Source: Manihot esculenta (lineage: Eukaryota; Streptophyta; Magnoliopsida; Malpighiales; Euphorbiaceae). From it: a stretch of DNA of 64,000 nucleotides. Location of the stretch: the NCBI RefSeq assembly GCF_001659605.2, contig NC_035168.2, positions 1,644,912 to 1,708,911 on the forward strand. The letters run 5' to 3'. Below the pieces are notes generated by a model. That model had not been told where the DNA came from, searched no databases, and saw nothing but the letters and a program-made list of their open reading frames with translations. Positions 25,901 to 40,900 of the stretch are shown piece by piece (position 1 is the stretch's first letter; every line of letters starts with the position of its first letter). A program made the translations under genes and the position numbers.

Positions 25901-28900
25901 TAAATGCATGCATTAACCAACCATACCTGTACCTGACCCAAGAGAGAGAAGAAGAGAAACAAAATTTGAGCATTTTCAATGATTTTAGGGATTTCATTCA
26001 CCTTTATGGAAGGCCCTTGGGCATCCATCACAAAGCACAAGACTCCCACCATCTGCACAAACAATGCATAGGTCATCATTGTCCTGGGCAGAATACTTGC
26101 GGCCTTTTGATAGTGATATTGCCAGTTCATGGAGTGAAACACCATTAGAAGTGTAAATATATGCATACCTGTCAAAAAAAATATGAATTTATAGAGCTAT
26201 AATAGGGGCGCTTATTGTCAAAACCTATCAGATATTTAATCATAAGCTTACGGCTTTTTGCGAGTAGCCCACCCTGCATGAGCTTCAAATGTTGAGGGAC
26301 TGACCTGCACATCAGTTATAAATAATGCCAGCATGTCTGGTGAAAGATAAGGACCTGTGAAGATCAAATGAGAAGTACCTCACAGTTGCAGCAACAACAA
26401 AGTATTCCAAAGCCCCTTTTGTAACCCAGAAGCAATTTCTGTGAAGAAGAATTAATTATATTACATAATAAGATCTTAATCTTGTAAACAAATATATGGG
26501 TAAATGATATTTATTTCAACCACCTGCCCACGAGCATAGTATGCTACTTCAGTCCCATCAGGCAATCCACCTTCCTCAAAAACCAATCTATGTAACCTCT
26601 GATATCTTGAGAAAATAAGGTAGAAAACACAAGATTAGTTCCAAAAAAGAAACTAATAATTAAATCATGCTACAATAGGAACCAAACGGGTAAAAGGGAA
26701 AGGGCTGGGGGATGGATGGAAGAAAGAACCAACTTTGTTGTTATTCTCCACTGGCACTTATTTTGTGAAGAGACACCTGCTAATGCACTTTTCAAGGACT
26801 TTGTCACTGTAGCAGGTTTTGATGTCCTGGGGGGAAAAAGTAATTGCCTTATGAAAAGGAAAAATAGGAATTCATGTTAAGCAAACTATATATCACAATG
26901 ATTATCCTTCGGGCTTAAATCCTATTTGAGAAACCAAGCATGTTATTTACTCCATAGAAAGATGGAGAATGACTAAAACTGAAACATGGTAAGCCAAAAA
27001 CACATCTACATCACATGATGAAAAGAAATTCAACCTTGGTGTTATCTTCCATTGCTTCCTCTTCCGGGAGGAAAGATGCAGAGAAGCATTTTTTGAGGAT
27101 TTTATGATGATTTCTGGTTCTGACGACCTGAATCAACATATTTGAGTTCTTAAAGTGATATCTCTAAACGATGTATCACCAACTAAATGCACAGGGAAAC
27201 ATCATCTAACATATATCGTGTCTTCCACATGGTTTAGAACAAAGGGAAGAAAGATTAATTACTAGAACAAAATGGAACCCAAAACTTACAGTCACAACTA
27301 TGCTATAACTAGCTAGACAACTAGATAAATAAGATACCAACTTTGTTATTATTTTCCATTCATTCTTGTTCCTTGAAGACATGCGCACTGGAGCACTCCT
27401 TGACAACTTCGTGTTTAAATAGGGTTTTGATGACCTGAAATAATGCAGAATGAAAGAAATATAAAAATGGAAGGACTGTCAGACCATAAACCCATGAAGC
27501 AACCAAAAAGTAATAGAATGAAACGTCACAACCATACATTATTGAGAGGAAACCACTCCCTCCATCTCACAAGGATAGACTTACTTTTCATCCTTTCTAA
27601 ATTATAGGGCACTTTCTTCTTCTAGAAGGCAGTTTATTTGTTAGTTTATTAATCTACCCCTCTTTAATATGTATTGAAAAAGTAAAATTCATCAGTTCCA
27701 ACAATAATACATTAACATTAGTTATTTAATATTTAATGGACCAACATGAGTGGAAGGTATACTAGAAATGGCAAAACTAAATTTATTGCTTATAACTATA
27801 TTAACTATATTTTCTTTTCTTCAAAAAAAAAAAACTAGATTTTCTTAATCTAAGTAAAAATAGAAGTAAGCCCATCTTTGTGAGAAGAAGGGAGTAATAT
27901 TTAATATCCAAATTTGAGAAGCACAATTTAAGAACAAAAATGCAAACAGAGTTTTTTTTTTTAAAACAAAAAAATTGAGAGGTAAAAGGATACTGACTTT
28001 CTAGTTATCATCCTTAGAGTATTATCTTGAGAAAGGGTGGACAAAGAAGCACTTCCAGAAGACTCAACAGACAGAACTGGCTCTTCTAAGCTGAAATAAC
28101 ATAAATAGAAGAGAATTAGCATAACTATATATCATTTTAGTCATATTCTTGCCTCATTTTCATGAGGTGAAAAAGCAGCTTTGCCAAGGATGCAGAAAGA
28201 CTTTCCAGGTTAAGCAAACAATATCATTCAATATACACAAAAGCCACATTTTGCCCAGTCATTAATAAAATTATTTCATTTGCATACCATTCAAATGCAA
28301 ATTAACATTATGACATTTAGGGAATAAAAAAGCTGGCAGTCAATAACAATTTATCCACAGTAAAAACATCTATTTTACATGATTTGTTGGAGTGCTCAAC
28401 GACATGAAATTATAGTCACAACTACTTTGGCTCTTCATTAATAACAATCTATCCACGAAAAGAATTTTGCATTGAAGTGCTTAACCAGATATAATGATAA
28501 GACCAATTCTTCAATATTCCAAGTACCTGTTAAATTTGGGCCAGGCCTAACTCACCCCAAAAGCTAGCTCAAGGGGAGGAGTGCCTATGGCCCATATAAG
28601 GGGCACATTACCCCTTTCCACAACCGATGTGGGATTCAACACACCCCTCACGCCCAGAATTTTACTGGTGCGTGACACATTTATGGAAGGCCCAACATTG
28701 GATGGGGAGGCTCTGATACCATGTTAAATTTGGCCCAGGCCTAACTAACCCCCAAAAGCTAGCTCAAGGGGGAGGAATGCCTATGGCCCATATAAGGGGC
28801 ATATTACCCCTTTACACAACCGATGTGGGATTCAACAGTACACATATTAGAAAAGATACCTAGATAAGTTAGCAGTTTAGCACCTCAACTTAGAAAATAA

Positions 28901-31900
28901 AAAAGCAAAATTTGAGAAGTTGGCAAGATCAACACAAATTGGCATGGGATGCTCAGTCCCTGAGACCAAAGTAAAATAGAAAATAAATGAAGAAAATCCA
29001 GCAACAACAAGTGAGGTGATCAAGCACAATTTAGCCACATTTTTATTATCTCTTTTATTGCTTATTTACACATTTTCTAGCTTAATTTATGGTTTTTATC
29101 TTGTTTTTACAGAAAAGGAAGAATCTGGAAAATGGGAGAAAAAGTGCAGAAAATTTGCAAAAGGATGATTTGCCCAGTGATTTGCCCAAAAATCTGCTCC
29201 AATCACTGCCCAGATCAAGCTAAAACAGATACCCAGAGGCAACAGACAGCAGTGACATGGGCAAGCGATTTGACCAAGACAATCGAGAATCACTGGCCAA
29301 ATCACTCGCAGAGGCATAGAGGACTGACTCACAGAGAAGCGATTTGCCCAGTGATTTGCCCAAGAAACTGGTCAAATCGCCGGGCAAATCACTTTGATAG
29401 CAGAAAATTACAGCAGAGCGGGAAAATGGACAGCAAACAGAAATCCGAATTTTCAGAAGTCCAAATCCAATCCAATCACTACCAACACTTATCCAAGAGC
29501 CACGAAAGAACTTCTCATCCAAGGAAATCCAATTGCAATCAAATTCAACATCAAAAGAGGAGTCCAACATCAAATCAAAAAGGGATTTCAAAACCCTAGA
29601 CAATTCTTCAGCTATAAAAGGGTAGTCTCAAAACCAGCAAGGGCATTATCATCTGATCAGCTATTGAGCTTCCTCTTCCTCACGCCAGAAATTCTGCAGC
29701 TCTTCTATTTTCTTTTCTTTTCCATCTTTTGTGTATTTAGTCCACCATGAGTGGCTAATTTCCTTATTTTCTAGTTGAAGTTGAGAATATTCAGATTTGT
29801 GATGAATTGGGAGGTTTAATACTCCATTGTTGAACTCTTGTTTGTTTCAATATTTATGCAATCTGATCTTTTTTATAAACATTACTTTGCTTTTAGAATC
29901 AATAAGGGCCCATTGCTTTTAAATTGCTTAAGTAATATTGTTTGAATGGTTTAGGTCCGTAATTGCTTAGATTGTTCAAATACACTTTTAATCAGTTTGT
30001 ATAATCTAAACTTGACCACGCGGTTGGCAAGGATAGAATTGGGTTTCTCTAAGTCTTAATGCAATCAACAGTTGTTCGATGCTACAATGCCCCAAGGACG
30101 TTCCTTGGCAACTTGTTGATTAGTGTTTGATTAGCGAACGTTTCCTAATCAAACTAGAACTAAGGAGAAATTTGGATTGTGAGAAGCGTCTTCCACAACC
30201 AAAACTAATTTATTGAAATCAAATAGGAGTCTTTAATAATCAATGATCAATTCTGAACAAGCTGAATTAGACTCACACTTCAACTAGAATCTCTTTCTCA
30301 TTGAAATTCTCATCTATTTAAATTATTGCTTTCTTTTGCTATTTAATCATCAAATCAAAACCCCCCCTCTTTTAATTACTTGTTATTTACTTGACCTAGT
30401 CATTATTAGGAAAATCATTGGTGTCAATTCCCTGTGGTTCGACCCTATTGCCACTATCTACAAGTTTATTGTTGATTGTTTAATAGGTTTATTTTTGACG
30501 GCTTCGACAACCGCCTATCAAAAATTGGCGCCGTTGCCGGGGATTTTGATTTAAACTAACGTATTTTCCCTTTATGACCAGGGCTGGCCGTAAAGACACT
30601 CTTCTTTACGATCCGGAGATTGAAAAAACTGCCAAGAGCTTAAGGAAGCAAGCAAATTTGAGGAACCAAGCCTCAAGACCATCTTCATCAACAACTCCAC
30701 CTCACAAACCACCTACTGCCCCTGCTGAAGAAATTTCTGCACCAGCAGAAACTTCCACCACCGCACCTGCTACAGCAGAATTTTTACCCGAAACTGAATT
30801 TCTGGTCATGGCAGAAAATCCAGCAATGGCAGCACCACCTGCTGCACATGTAGAAGCTGAAATTCAAGCTGGAAACGTGCCCATCCAAGCACCTCAGCCA
30901 CGGGAAAGAACTCTTGGAGAGTTAGCTGAACCAGCAGGAGATCAAGCACCCTTGTGCATTGAATATCCCCTATTGACAGCACCATTCGAGCTAAGGACAG
31001 GTCTGATTCATCTCCTTCCTAAATTCAGAGGCCTAGAAAATGAAGATCCTCACAAGCATTTGAAGGCATTCCACGTTGTGTGCTCAACCATGAGACCTCA
31101 AGGCATTCCAGAAGATGATATCAAGCTTAGAGCCTTCCCTTTTTCCCTTGAAGACTATGCCAAAGAATGGCTATTCTACTTGCCACCCGGATCCATCACA
31201 TCATGGGCTGATATGGTAAGAGCATTCTTGAGAAAATTCTTTCCAACCTCAAAAGCCATAGGCATCCGTCGAGAAATAAGTGGCATAAAGCAAAAGCACT
31301 CTGAAGGCTTGTATGAGTATTGGGAGAGGTTCAAAAAGTTGTGCACAAGCTGCCCTCGGCATGATATTTCTGACCAATCTCTCATTGAGTACTTCTATGG
31401 AGGTTTGCTACCCTCGGAGAGAAAATTTATTGACGCAGCCTGTGGAGGAACGATTGAAAAAAAATCACCTCGAGAGATGAGGGACTTGATTTCCTCCATG
31501 GCTGCAGCTTCTCAACAATTTGGAGACCAAGAGCTACCAACAAGGAATGTAAACGAGGTGAGTAATTCCACTTTATCATCCCAACTTTCTGAACTCACCA
31601 ATGCTGTCCGTAGCCTTGTTGTAAGTCAAGCCCAACAAGTCCAGCAGATTCAGCAGCCCAAGACATGTGGAATATGTGCCAACAACCACCCAACTGATCT
31701 ATGTCCTTCCCTTCAAGAGGAGGACCAGCAAGTCAATGCGGTTGGAGGCTTTAATGGGCAAAGAAGGTATGATCCCTATGCAAATACTTATAATCCAGGT
31801 TGGAGGGACCATCCAAATTTCAGTTATGCAAGGGGACAGCAATATCCAAGCCACCAGCAAAGAAACCAAGCACAAGCTGCACCTCAGAATTCTAATGCAT

Positions 31901-34900
31901 CTCTTGAAGAGATTGTGAAAAATTTGGCAAATACTGTGCAGAATCTTGAGAAACAAATGGGACAAATGGCTTCATCCTTAAACAAAATTGAATCACAAGG
32001 AAAGCTACCCTCCCAAACTGAGATAAATCCAAGGCAAAATGCTAGTGCCATCACATTGAGGAGTGGAAAGGAGTTGCAAGACAAAAGGGCTGAAAAAGTG
32101 CAAAAACAGGGCATGGAAGAAATTCTGCCAGAAAGTGATCAGGGCAGTGATTTGCCCAGTTCCCTGATAGGAACTGACCCGATCGCTGGGCAAACTGAGC
32201 TGCCCAGCAGTGATTTGCCCAATTCTCCAGGGAAGGCAGAAAGTGATCTGCCCAAATCAACAGACCAGGCAGAATCCAGTCACAGGCAGAAACAGCAACC
32301 TATGGAGAAATTCAAGGTACCTCCTCCCTTCCCAAAGAGATTTGCAAGGTCCCAAAAGGAGAAAGAAGAAAAAGAGATATTGGAGACACTTCGCAAAGTG
32401 GAAATCAACATTCCCCTACTTGATGCTGTGAAGCAAATTCCAAGGTATGCCAAGTTTCTCAAAGAGCTATGTACCAACCGAAGGAAACTTGCTGAACGTG
32501 AAAAGGTAAGTGTGGGGGAGTGCGTTTCAGCTGTCATCCAAAGGAAACTACCAGTCAAATGCAAAGATAGAGGAATGTTTGCGGTTTCATGCAAAATAGG
32601 CAATGTGGGAATAAAGAAGGCCATGTGTGACCTTGGAGCTTCAATCAATGTCATGCCTCTGTCTATTTTTAACTTGTTGAATGCAGGAACACTCAAGGGC
32701 ACCAGCATTGTGATCCAATTAGCTGACCGATCCATTGTCTATCCCAAAGGAGTGCTAGAAGATGTGTTGGTGCAAGTGGACCAATTAGTCTTTCCAGCAG
32801 ACTTTTATGTTATTGACATGGAGGAAGACAAGAGCAATACCACCTCTGATATCTTACTTGGGAGACCATTCTTGAGCACAGCAAGAACAAAAATTGATGT
32901 GCATGATGGCACATTGACTATGGAGTTTGAAGGGGAAGTTATCAAATTTAATGTTTATGATGCCATGAAATTCCCCAATGATGTTTCTCATGTTTATGGC
33001 CTTGATATTATTGATAATTTAAGTCAAGAAGTTTTTGATTTTGATCAGGAAAACTTACTTTATGAAGGTCTTTGCAGGAGAGAAGAAGTGGACATCAACA
33101 TCTTTGAAACAGACAAAACAGCAGACTGCTGTAACTTGCTGGGTATGGGTGATTTGCCCAGTGATTTGCCCAGTACATCAGAAAATCTGCTCAAATCACA
33201 GCTCAAATCGGACAGCAGGCAGACAGAAAACCAGCAGACAGAAAAGGCACCAGAACTGAAACCCTTGCCTAACCACCTCAAATATGCCTACTTGGGAGCT
33301 GGAAATACACTTCCAGTAATCATCTCCAACCAGCTCAGCCAAGAAGAAGAGGACAAGCTCCTGGATGTGTTGAGGAGACACAAGAAGGCAATTGGGTGGA
33401 CATTGGAGGACATAAAGGGTATCTCACCCTCAACATGCATGCATCGGATACTTATGGAGGATGAGTGCAAACCTGTTCGTGAGGCACAAAGAAGGCTGAA
33501 TCCACCTATGATGGAGGTTGTAAAGAAGGAGATTGTGAAGCTCCTAGACATTGGGGTAATCTACCCCATTTCTGACAGTAAATGGGTGAGTCCCATCCAT
33601 GTGGTACCAAAGAAGACCGGGATTACCATTGTCCCTAATTCTGAAGGAGAGCTAGTACCCACTCGTGTACAAAATGGGTGGAGAGTTTGCATGGACTACA
33701 GGAAGCTCAACACAGCCACAAGGAAGGACCACTTTCCTTTGCCATTTATGGATCAAATGCTTGAAAGACTTGCTGGAAAAAGTCATTACTGCCTCCTAGA
33801 TGGATATTCGGGGTTTTATCAAATCCCCGTTGCACCTGAAGACCAAGAGAAGACCACTTTCACATGCCCATTTGGCACATTCGCATTTAGGAGGATGCCC
33901 TTCGGTCTTTGCAATGCACCAGCCACCTTCCAAAGGTGCATGATGAGCATTTTTTCTGACTATGTGGAGAAGATCATTGAAGTCTTCATGGATGACTTTA
34001 CGGTATATGGCAACTCATTCCATGAATGCCTAACCAACTTGGAGAAGATACTTCAAAGGTGTTTGGAGACAAACTTGGTTCTCAACTATGAGAAGTGCCA
34101 CTTCATGGTCAGCCATGGCTTAATCTTAGGCCATATTGTTTCAGCAAAAGGGATTGAGGTAGACAAAGCCAAAATCGACACCATCAAAAATCTGCCCTAT
34201 CCAACCAGCATTAGGGAGATTCGATCATTCCTTGGACATGCTGGTTTTTACAGGAGGTTTATCAAGGATTTTTCTAAAATAACTCAGCCTCTTTGCAGAT
34301 TGTTACAGCAGGATGTACCATTCAACTTTGATGACAGCTGCAAATCAGCCTTTGATTTGATCAAATCACTCCTAATTTCTGCCCCAGTCATCCAGCCACC
34401 TGATTGGACCCTTCCATTTGAGATCATGTGTGATGCCAGCAACTTTGCTGTAGGTGCAGTATTGGGACAGCGCATAGGTAACTCTCCTCATGTCATTCAC
34501 TATGCCTCACGCACCCTAGATGCTGCACAATGCAATTATTCCACCACGGAAAAAGAGTTGCTGGCTGTTGTGTTTGCATTGGAGAAGTTTAGATCCTACT
34601 TACTTGGTACAAAGGTGATTATATACTCAGATCATGCTGCACTAAGGTATTTAATCAAGAAAAAGGAGTCCAAACCAAGGCTGGTGAGATGGATATTGCT
34701 GTTACAAGAGTTTGACTTGGAGATCCGTGACAAGAAAGGCAAGGAGAACCTCGTGGCTGATCACCTTAGCAGAATTCTGACCGAGATGGAGACATGCCCC
34801 ATCAATGAGACCTTCCCTGATGAGCACCTCTTTGCTGTCCAAGAAGAGGAACCATGGTATGCTGATATTGTTAACTTCCTTGCCACAGGTGATTTGCCCA

Positions 34901-37900
34901 CTGATTTGCCCAAACACATAAGAGACAAGATCAAGAAAGAGGCAAGGTATTATGTGTGGGATGAGCCTTACCTATGGAAGCATTGTGCAGACCAAGTCAT
35001 AAGGAGATGCATCCCAAACCATGAGATCACATCTGTCCTAACTTTCTGCCACTCTTACAGCTGTGGAGGTCACTTTGGGCCACGCAAGACAGCCTTGAAA
35101 GTCCTTGAAAGTGGATTATTTTGGCCTAACATATTTAGAGATGCTTATTTATTTTGTAGGTCATGTGCAAGATGCCAACAAACGGGAAACCTTGGCAAAA
35201 GAAGTGAAATGCCACAAGCACCCATTATGGTGTGTGAAATCTTTGACATATGGGGCATTGACTTCATGGGACCATTCCCACCTTCCTTTGGCAACACCTA
35301 CATACTACTTGCTGTGGATTATGTGTCCAAGTGGATTGAGGCCAAAGCAACAAGAGCTGATGATGCAAAAACAGTGGGTGATTTTGTAAAATCCCACATT
35401 TTCTCAAGATTTGGACTGCCCAAGGCCATAATCAGTGACCGAGGCACCCATTTTTGCAACAAGGTAGTAGAAACTCTCCTCAAGAAGCACCATGTCATCC
35501 ATAGAACCTCTACTGCCTATCACCCTCAAACAAATGGGCTGGCTGAAGTGTCAAATAGGGAGATCAAGTCCATCTTGGAGAAAACGGTCTGCCCAAATCG
35601 CAAGGATTGGAGTACACGCCTCAATGATGCCTTATGGGCATATAGGACAGCATATAAAACCCCAATTGGAATGTCTCCATATAGGCTGATTTATGGGAAA
35701 GCCTGCCATCTACCGGTGGAACTTGAACATAAGGCCTATTGGGCTGTGAAGAGCTGTAATCTTGATGAAAAAGAGGCTGGAGTTCACAGAAAATTACAGA
35801 TTCAAGAGCTTGAGGAGATTAGGCGTGATGCATATGAAGCTTCATGGGATTATAAAGCAAGGACCAAAGCCTTCCATGACAAGAACATCTCCAGAAAACA
35901 CTTCCAGGTTGGTGATAAGGTTTTGCTCTTTGATTCCAGGTTCAAATTATTCCCTGGAAAACTTCGGTCTAGGTGGATTGGACCATTTTTGGTTGAGCAT
36001 GTTTATCCACATGGAGCTGTTGACATTAGAAGCCCACAAACAAGCAAAGTTTTCAAAGTTAATGGGCATCGTTTGAAGAGATTCTATGAAGGTTTTACTG
36101 TCCATGTTGTGGAGGAGGTTCCCTTGGATCCCCCTTCCCAAGACTGCTGAGCAAGACACTGAAGTCCAGCCCAAGACGGAAAACAGGGCGCTACTGGGAG
36201 GCAGCCCAGATGTAGTGATTTGCCCAGTGATTTGCCCACTGCTTGCCCAAATCCCCGGGCAAATCGACTGAATGTACCATAGTCACAAGCGATCGGGGCA
36301 GTGATTTGCCCAATTGCCCAGATAATTTGACCAAGATCACCGGTCCAATCGCAAAATCAAGCATCAGCAGAAAAAGGCGTGAACAGTACCAGCCCAGCAA
36401 ACTACAAAGGAGAAGCGATTTGGCCAAGTGATTTGCCCACTGCTTACCCAAATCACTGGTCAAATCACACTGTCAAGAATCCAGAGGGCCAGCAATAAAT
36501 GATCAGGGCAGATCACATACCCTAATTACTTTAAGTAGTCTTTTCTTTTATTTTTAATTCTTACGCTAAACTACTGTTTTTATCTCTTCTACTCCTTCAA
36601 GCTTCCTCTTCTCCGACCACCGCCCACCCACCGGCGAACCCAAGACCACCATGGTTCGGATCAAGATGATGGCCAAAGGCGGACCATTCATGTGGAAGAA
36701 ACTAGGGTTACCGAAACCCATCCCTTCCGACAGCGATGACGAGGCGCAAGATGCCCCTCCACCAGCCACCGCCAGCGCCGAAACACCACCGGCCACAAGC
36801 ACAGGAACAGGACGCACCGATTCACCGGCCGTCCAGATATATCGCCGGCAAAAGAAACGGCCAAGAACGCCGCCATCCACATTAGCCCCGACGGCAGGCC
36901 CTGAGGGCAAAAAGTTTCCCGAAACCACCACTCCCACCGACCACAGCCAGAAACGGCCAAGAACTCAGTCGCCACCGAGGTTCGAGCCAGAACCGGAACC
37001 TACCATCGCCAAAGACACTGATGCGCCAACTGATTCCACCAGCGATGTGCCCAACGCTGTGCCCAGCCATATGCCAAGCAATGTGCCTAGCGATGCGCCT
37101 ACTAACTTCACCAGCGCTATGCCCAGCGATGCGCCCAGGGACTTACCAAGTGATGTGCCTAGCGATGTGCCCACAGACACACTCAGTGATATGCCCAGCA
37201 ATTTGCCCAGCGATTTGCCCAGGCCAACACACCCAGATCACATCGTCAAAGCACTGACATTCAACAAAATTTCTGAACGCACCAGGCTGCTTAAAATTTC
37301 ATCCTTACCATATCATCCAGGTAAGTATATCCATCATGCCACTCTTGGAGCACTGAAACTACATTCCCAGGTACGTTCTCTAATTTCTGCTATTGGCTGG
37401 GACACTTTCTTCCTCCTGCACATGCCATCCTTCCTGGAACTCACACAGGAGTTTTTCACCACATTTTATTTTGATAAACCTGCCATGCACAACATACACA
37501 CACCTGGCACCATTGGATTTAGATTGTTGGGGAAGCGATTTCGCTTATCCCTGCAGGAGTTCGCCATAGCCATGGGCTGTGAATGCCCACAGTCAACCTG
37601 GGACTTCCCTGCTGAGTTTGATCAAAACTCTGCGTACTTGGAACTCAGTGATAATCCACCTGACTCATACTCACCCACTAGGTCCAAGGACCTATACCTC
37701 AGCAACCCCAGTCTGAAATACCTTCACAGATACCTGGCCTACACATTCTCTGGGAGGAAGGATGCCTCCAACATCCTGACCAGAACTGAGTTGTATTTCC
37801 TTTGGTGCATGCACAGGGGCAGGAAAATACATCTTGGATATTGGGTTGCCACCCAACTATCCAGCATTATACAATATAATAGGCCCTTGATTTTTGGTCC

Positions 37901-40900
37901 TTTGATCACTGCCATTGCAGTGAATCTCAAGCTATTGCACCCCGCATATACTGACCTCTCCCCCACCCCCAAAACAACCCCCTTGGACTTACGCACATTG
38001 GATGATATGGGGTTGCTTTGTAAGGTGGGGGATGTTTTTTCTATTGCACCTGCAGGTCCAGTAACGCCACGCCATGAGCGTGTTTTCAGAAGGAAGAAAG
38101 CCACCATAAGCACCACCACCCAGCAGCCAGCCACTATAGCAGATACTGCAGATCAGGCAACACAAGCAATAGGGCAGGAACCAGCAAATGAGCCACCTCC
38201 AGCAGCCCACCAGCAGGATGCTCCTCAGCCACCTGCAGACGAAGCCCCCAACCAGACAGTAGAGGCTCGTCTCAGAAGGATTGAAGATCGAATGCAAAGG
38301 ATGGAGCACTTGTTGGACCTGCTGGTGGACCATTTTCTGCCCCAGCACCGTGACAGATAGCAATTTGCCCAGTGATTTGCCCAGTGCTTGCCCAAGTCAC
38401 TGGTCAAATCACCCCCAGGCCAGGAAATATCTTTCCCTTTTCTCCTTCATTTTTCTATATGTTTATCCACACATTGAGGACAATATGTGGGATAGGTGTG
38501 GGGGTACGAGAGAGTCTTCATTCCATTTTTTTTATCTTTCCATCTTTTTGATTTATTTTTGTTTCTTTTTATTTTCTTTTTGCATTATTCTTACCCCTTT
38601 TTGCACACACCAGAAATTTTTTTCACACTCCTGGCACACACACACAGAATTTTGTAGCTAATTGCTCTACTCAACATAGATAACAAGGTTGAAAGAGTGC
38701 CCTTATCTCATGACCCCATTGATTTGCCACCCTTTAAGCCTAAATTGAATCATTCACAGTATGTTACCTTCACTTAGGGAGTTTTTTTTCTCTTGAATTG
38801 AATCCTTAAATGTGCTAAGGTCAAGGGAAATAAAAATACAAATACATGCAAACACAAAGCTAGTGTAACTCCCTATGAGCTGATTTGCCCAAATTATCAT
38901 GAAAAACCAGCACAAAGCACAAATCACAAACTTGTTCCAATGGTCTAAGACTATGAACTGAGCCTAATAGCCACTTGGATAAGTAACTGACTGAGTAACC
39001 GGGGGTGTATCACCCATGTACACAATCGCGTAAAAAGGTCAGTAACTTTTTCAAGCAAATAAGTTTCGATGGTCTAGACTATGAACAGAGCTAGTAGCCA
39101 CTTGAACAAGTGACTAACTGAGTAACCGGGGGTGTATCACCCATGTACACAATCGCGTAAAAAGGTTAGTGACTTTTTCAGGCAAGGATAAGAATAAGTG
39201 CTGCTGAAAATAAAAATATAAATTAAATAAAAAGGAGAAAGAGAGAAGGTGGCAAGTCACTCCTAGGGGTTACATTAAACCTAACATAAAAGAATAAGCA
39301 TGATTGAATCAAAAACCTTTCTCTTGACCATGGTAGGTGAAAGGAAACAAGGAAAGGAGAGGATGACCTTAGTGCATGTACTCTATACTGTGATAATTCA
39401 GATTAGGAGTCTAGGGGGAGCTGATTAAGTGGTACTTAGGCTCTAAGGAAAAGGGGCTTGATTGGCTAAGTTATTTGTTGCTTGAGGACAAGCAAAAAGC
39501 TAGGTGTGGGGGTATTTGATCAAGCACAATTTAGCCACATTTTTATTATCTCTTTTATTGCTTATTTACACATTTTCTAGCTTAATTTATGGTTTTTATC
39601 TTGTTTTTACAGAAAAGGAAGAATCTGGAAAATGGGAGAAAAAGTGCAGAAAATTTGCAAAAGGATGATTTGCCCAGTGATTTGCCCAAAAATCTGCTCC
39701 AATCACTGCCCAGATCAAGCTAAAACAGATACCCAGAGGCAACAGACAGCAGTGACATGGGCAAGCGATTTGACCAAGACAATCGAGAATCACTGGCCAA
39801 ATCACTCGCAGAGGCATAGAGGACTGACTCACAGAGAAGCGATTTGCCCAGTGATTTGCCCAAGAAACTGGTCAAATCGCCGGGCAAATCACTTTGATAG
39901 CAGAAAATTACAGCAGAGCGGGAAAATGGACAGCAAACAGAAATCCGAATTTTCAGAAGTCCAAATCCAATCCAATCACTACCAACACTTATCCAAGAGC
40001 CACGAAAGAACTTCTCATCCAAGGAAATCCAATTGCAATCAAATTCAACATCAAAAGAGGAGTCCAACATCAAATCAAAAAGGGATTTCAAAACCCTAGA
40101 CAATTCTTCAGCTATAAAAGGGTAGTCTCAAAACCAGCAAGGGCATTATCATCTGATCAGCTATTGAGCTTCCTCTTCCTCACGCCAGAAATTCTGCAGC
40201 TCTTCTATTTTCTTTTCTTTTCCATCTTTTGTGTATTTAGTCCACCATGAGTGGCTAATTTCCTTATTTTCTAGTTGAAGTTGAGAATATTCAGATTTGT
40301 GATGAATTGGGAGGTTTAATACTCCATTGTTGAACTCTTGTTTGTTTCAATATTTATGCAATCTGATCTTTTTTATAAACATTACTTTGCTTTTAGAATC
40401 AATAAGGGCCCATTGCTTTTAAATTGCTTAAGTAATATTGTTTGAATGGTTTAGGTCCGTAATTGCTTAGATTGTTCAAATACACTTTTAATCAGTTTGT
40501 ATAATCTAAACTTGACCACGCGGTTGGCAAGGATAGAATTGGGTTTCTCTAAGTCTTAATGCAATCAACAGTTGTTCGATGCTACAATGCCCCAAGGACG
40601 TTCCTTGGCAACTTGTTGATTAGTGTTTGATTAGCGAACGTTTCCTAATCAAACTAGAACTAAGGAGAAATTTGGATTGTGAGAAGCGTCTTCCACAACC
40701 AAAACTAATTTATTGAAATCAAATAGGAGTCTTTAATAATCAATGATCAATTCTGAACAAGCTGAATTAGACTCACACTTCAACTAGAATCTCTTTCTCA
40801 TTGAAATTCTCATCTATTTAAATTATTGCTTTCTTTTGCTATTTAATCATCAAATCAAAACCCCCCTCTTTTAATTACTTGTTATTTACTTGACCTAGTC

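Larger units (their letters stand above)
38361..39516 (+). other. Athila 3' noncoding region
   Basis: It opens with a motif cluster (38362-38411) including an inverted copy (CTGGTCAAATCAC). The segment CATTGAGGACAATATGTG...GTGTGGGGGT (about 38472-38506) resembles the internal polypurine-like region of related plant Gypsy elements. A tandem duplication follows (38940-39184). The sequence ends in the PPT. Confidence 0.7.

Noticed and set aside
29132..29599. 155-codon open frame in the Athila 5' LTR, repeated in the 3' LTR at 39632-40099
   Set aside because: It lies entirely within the LTR, has no domain similarity I recognise, and is an effect of the motif repeats; the opposite strand is equally open.
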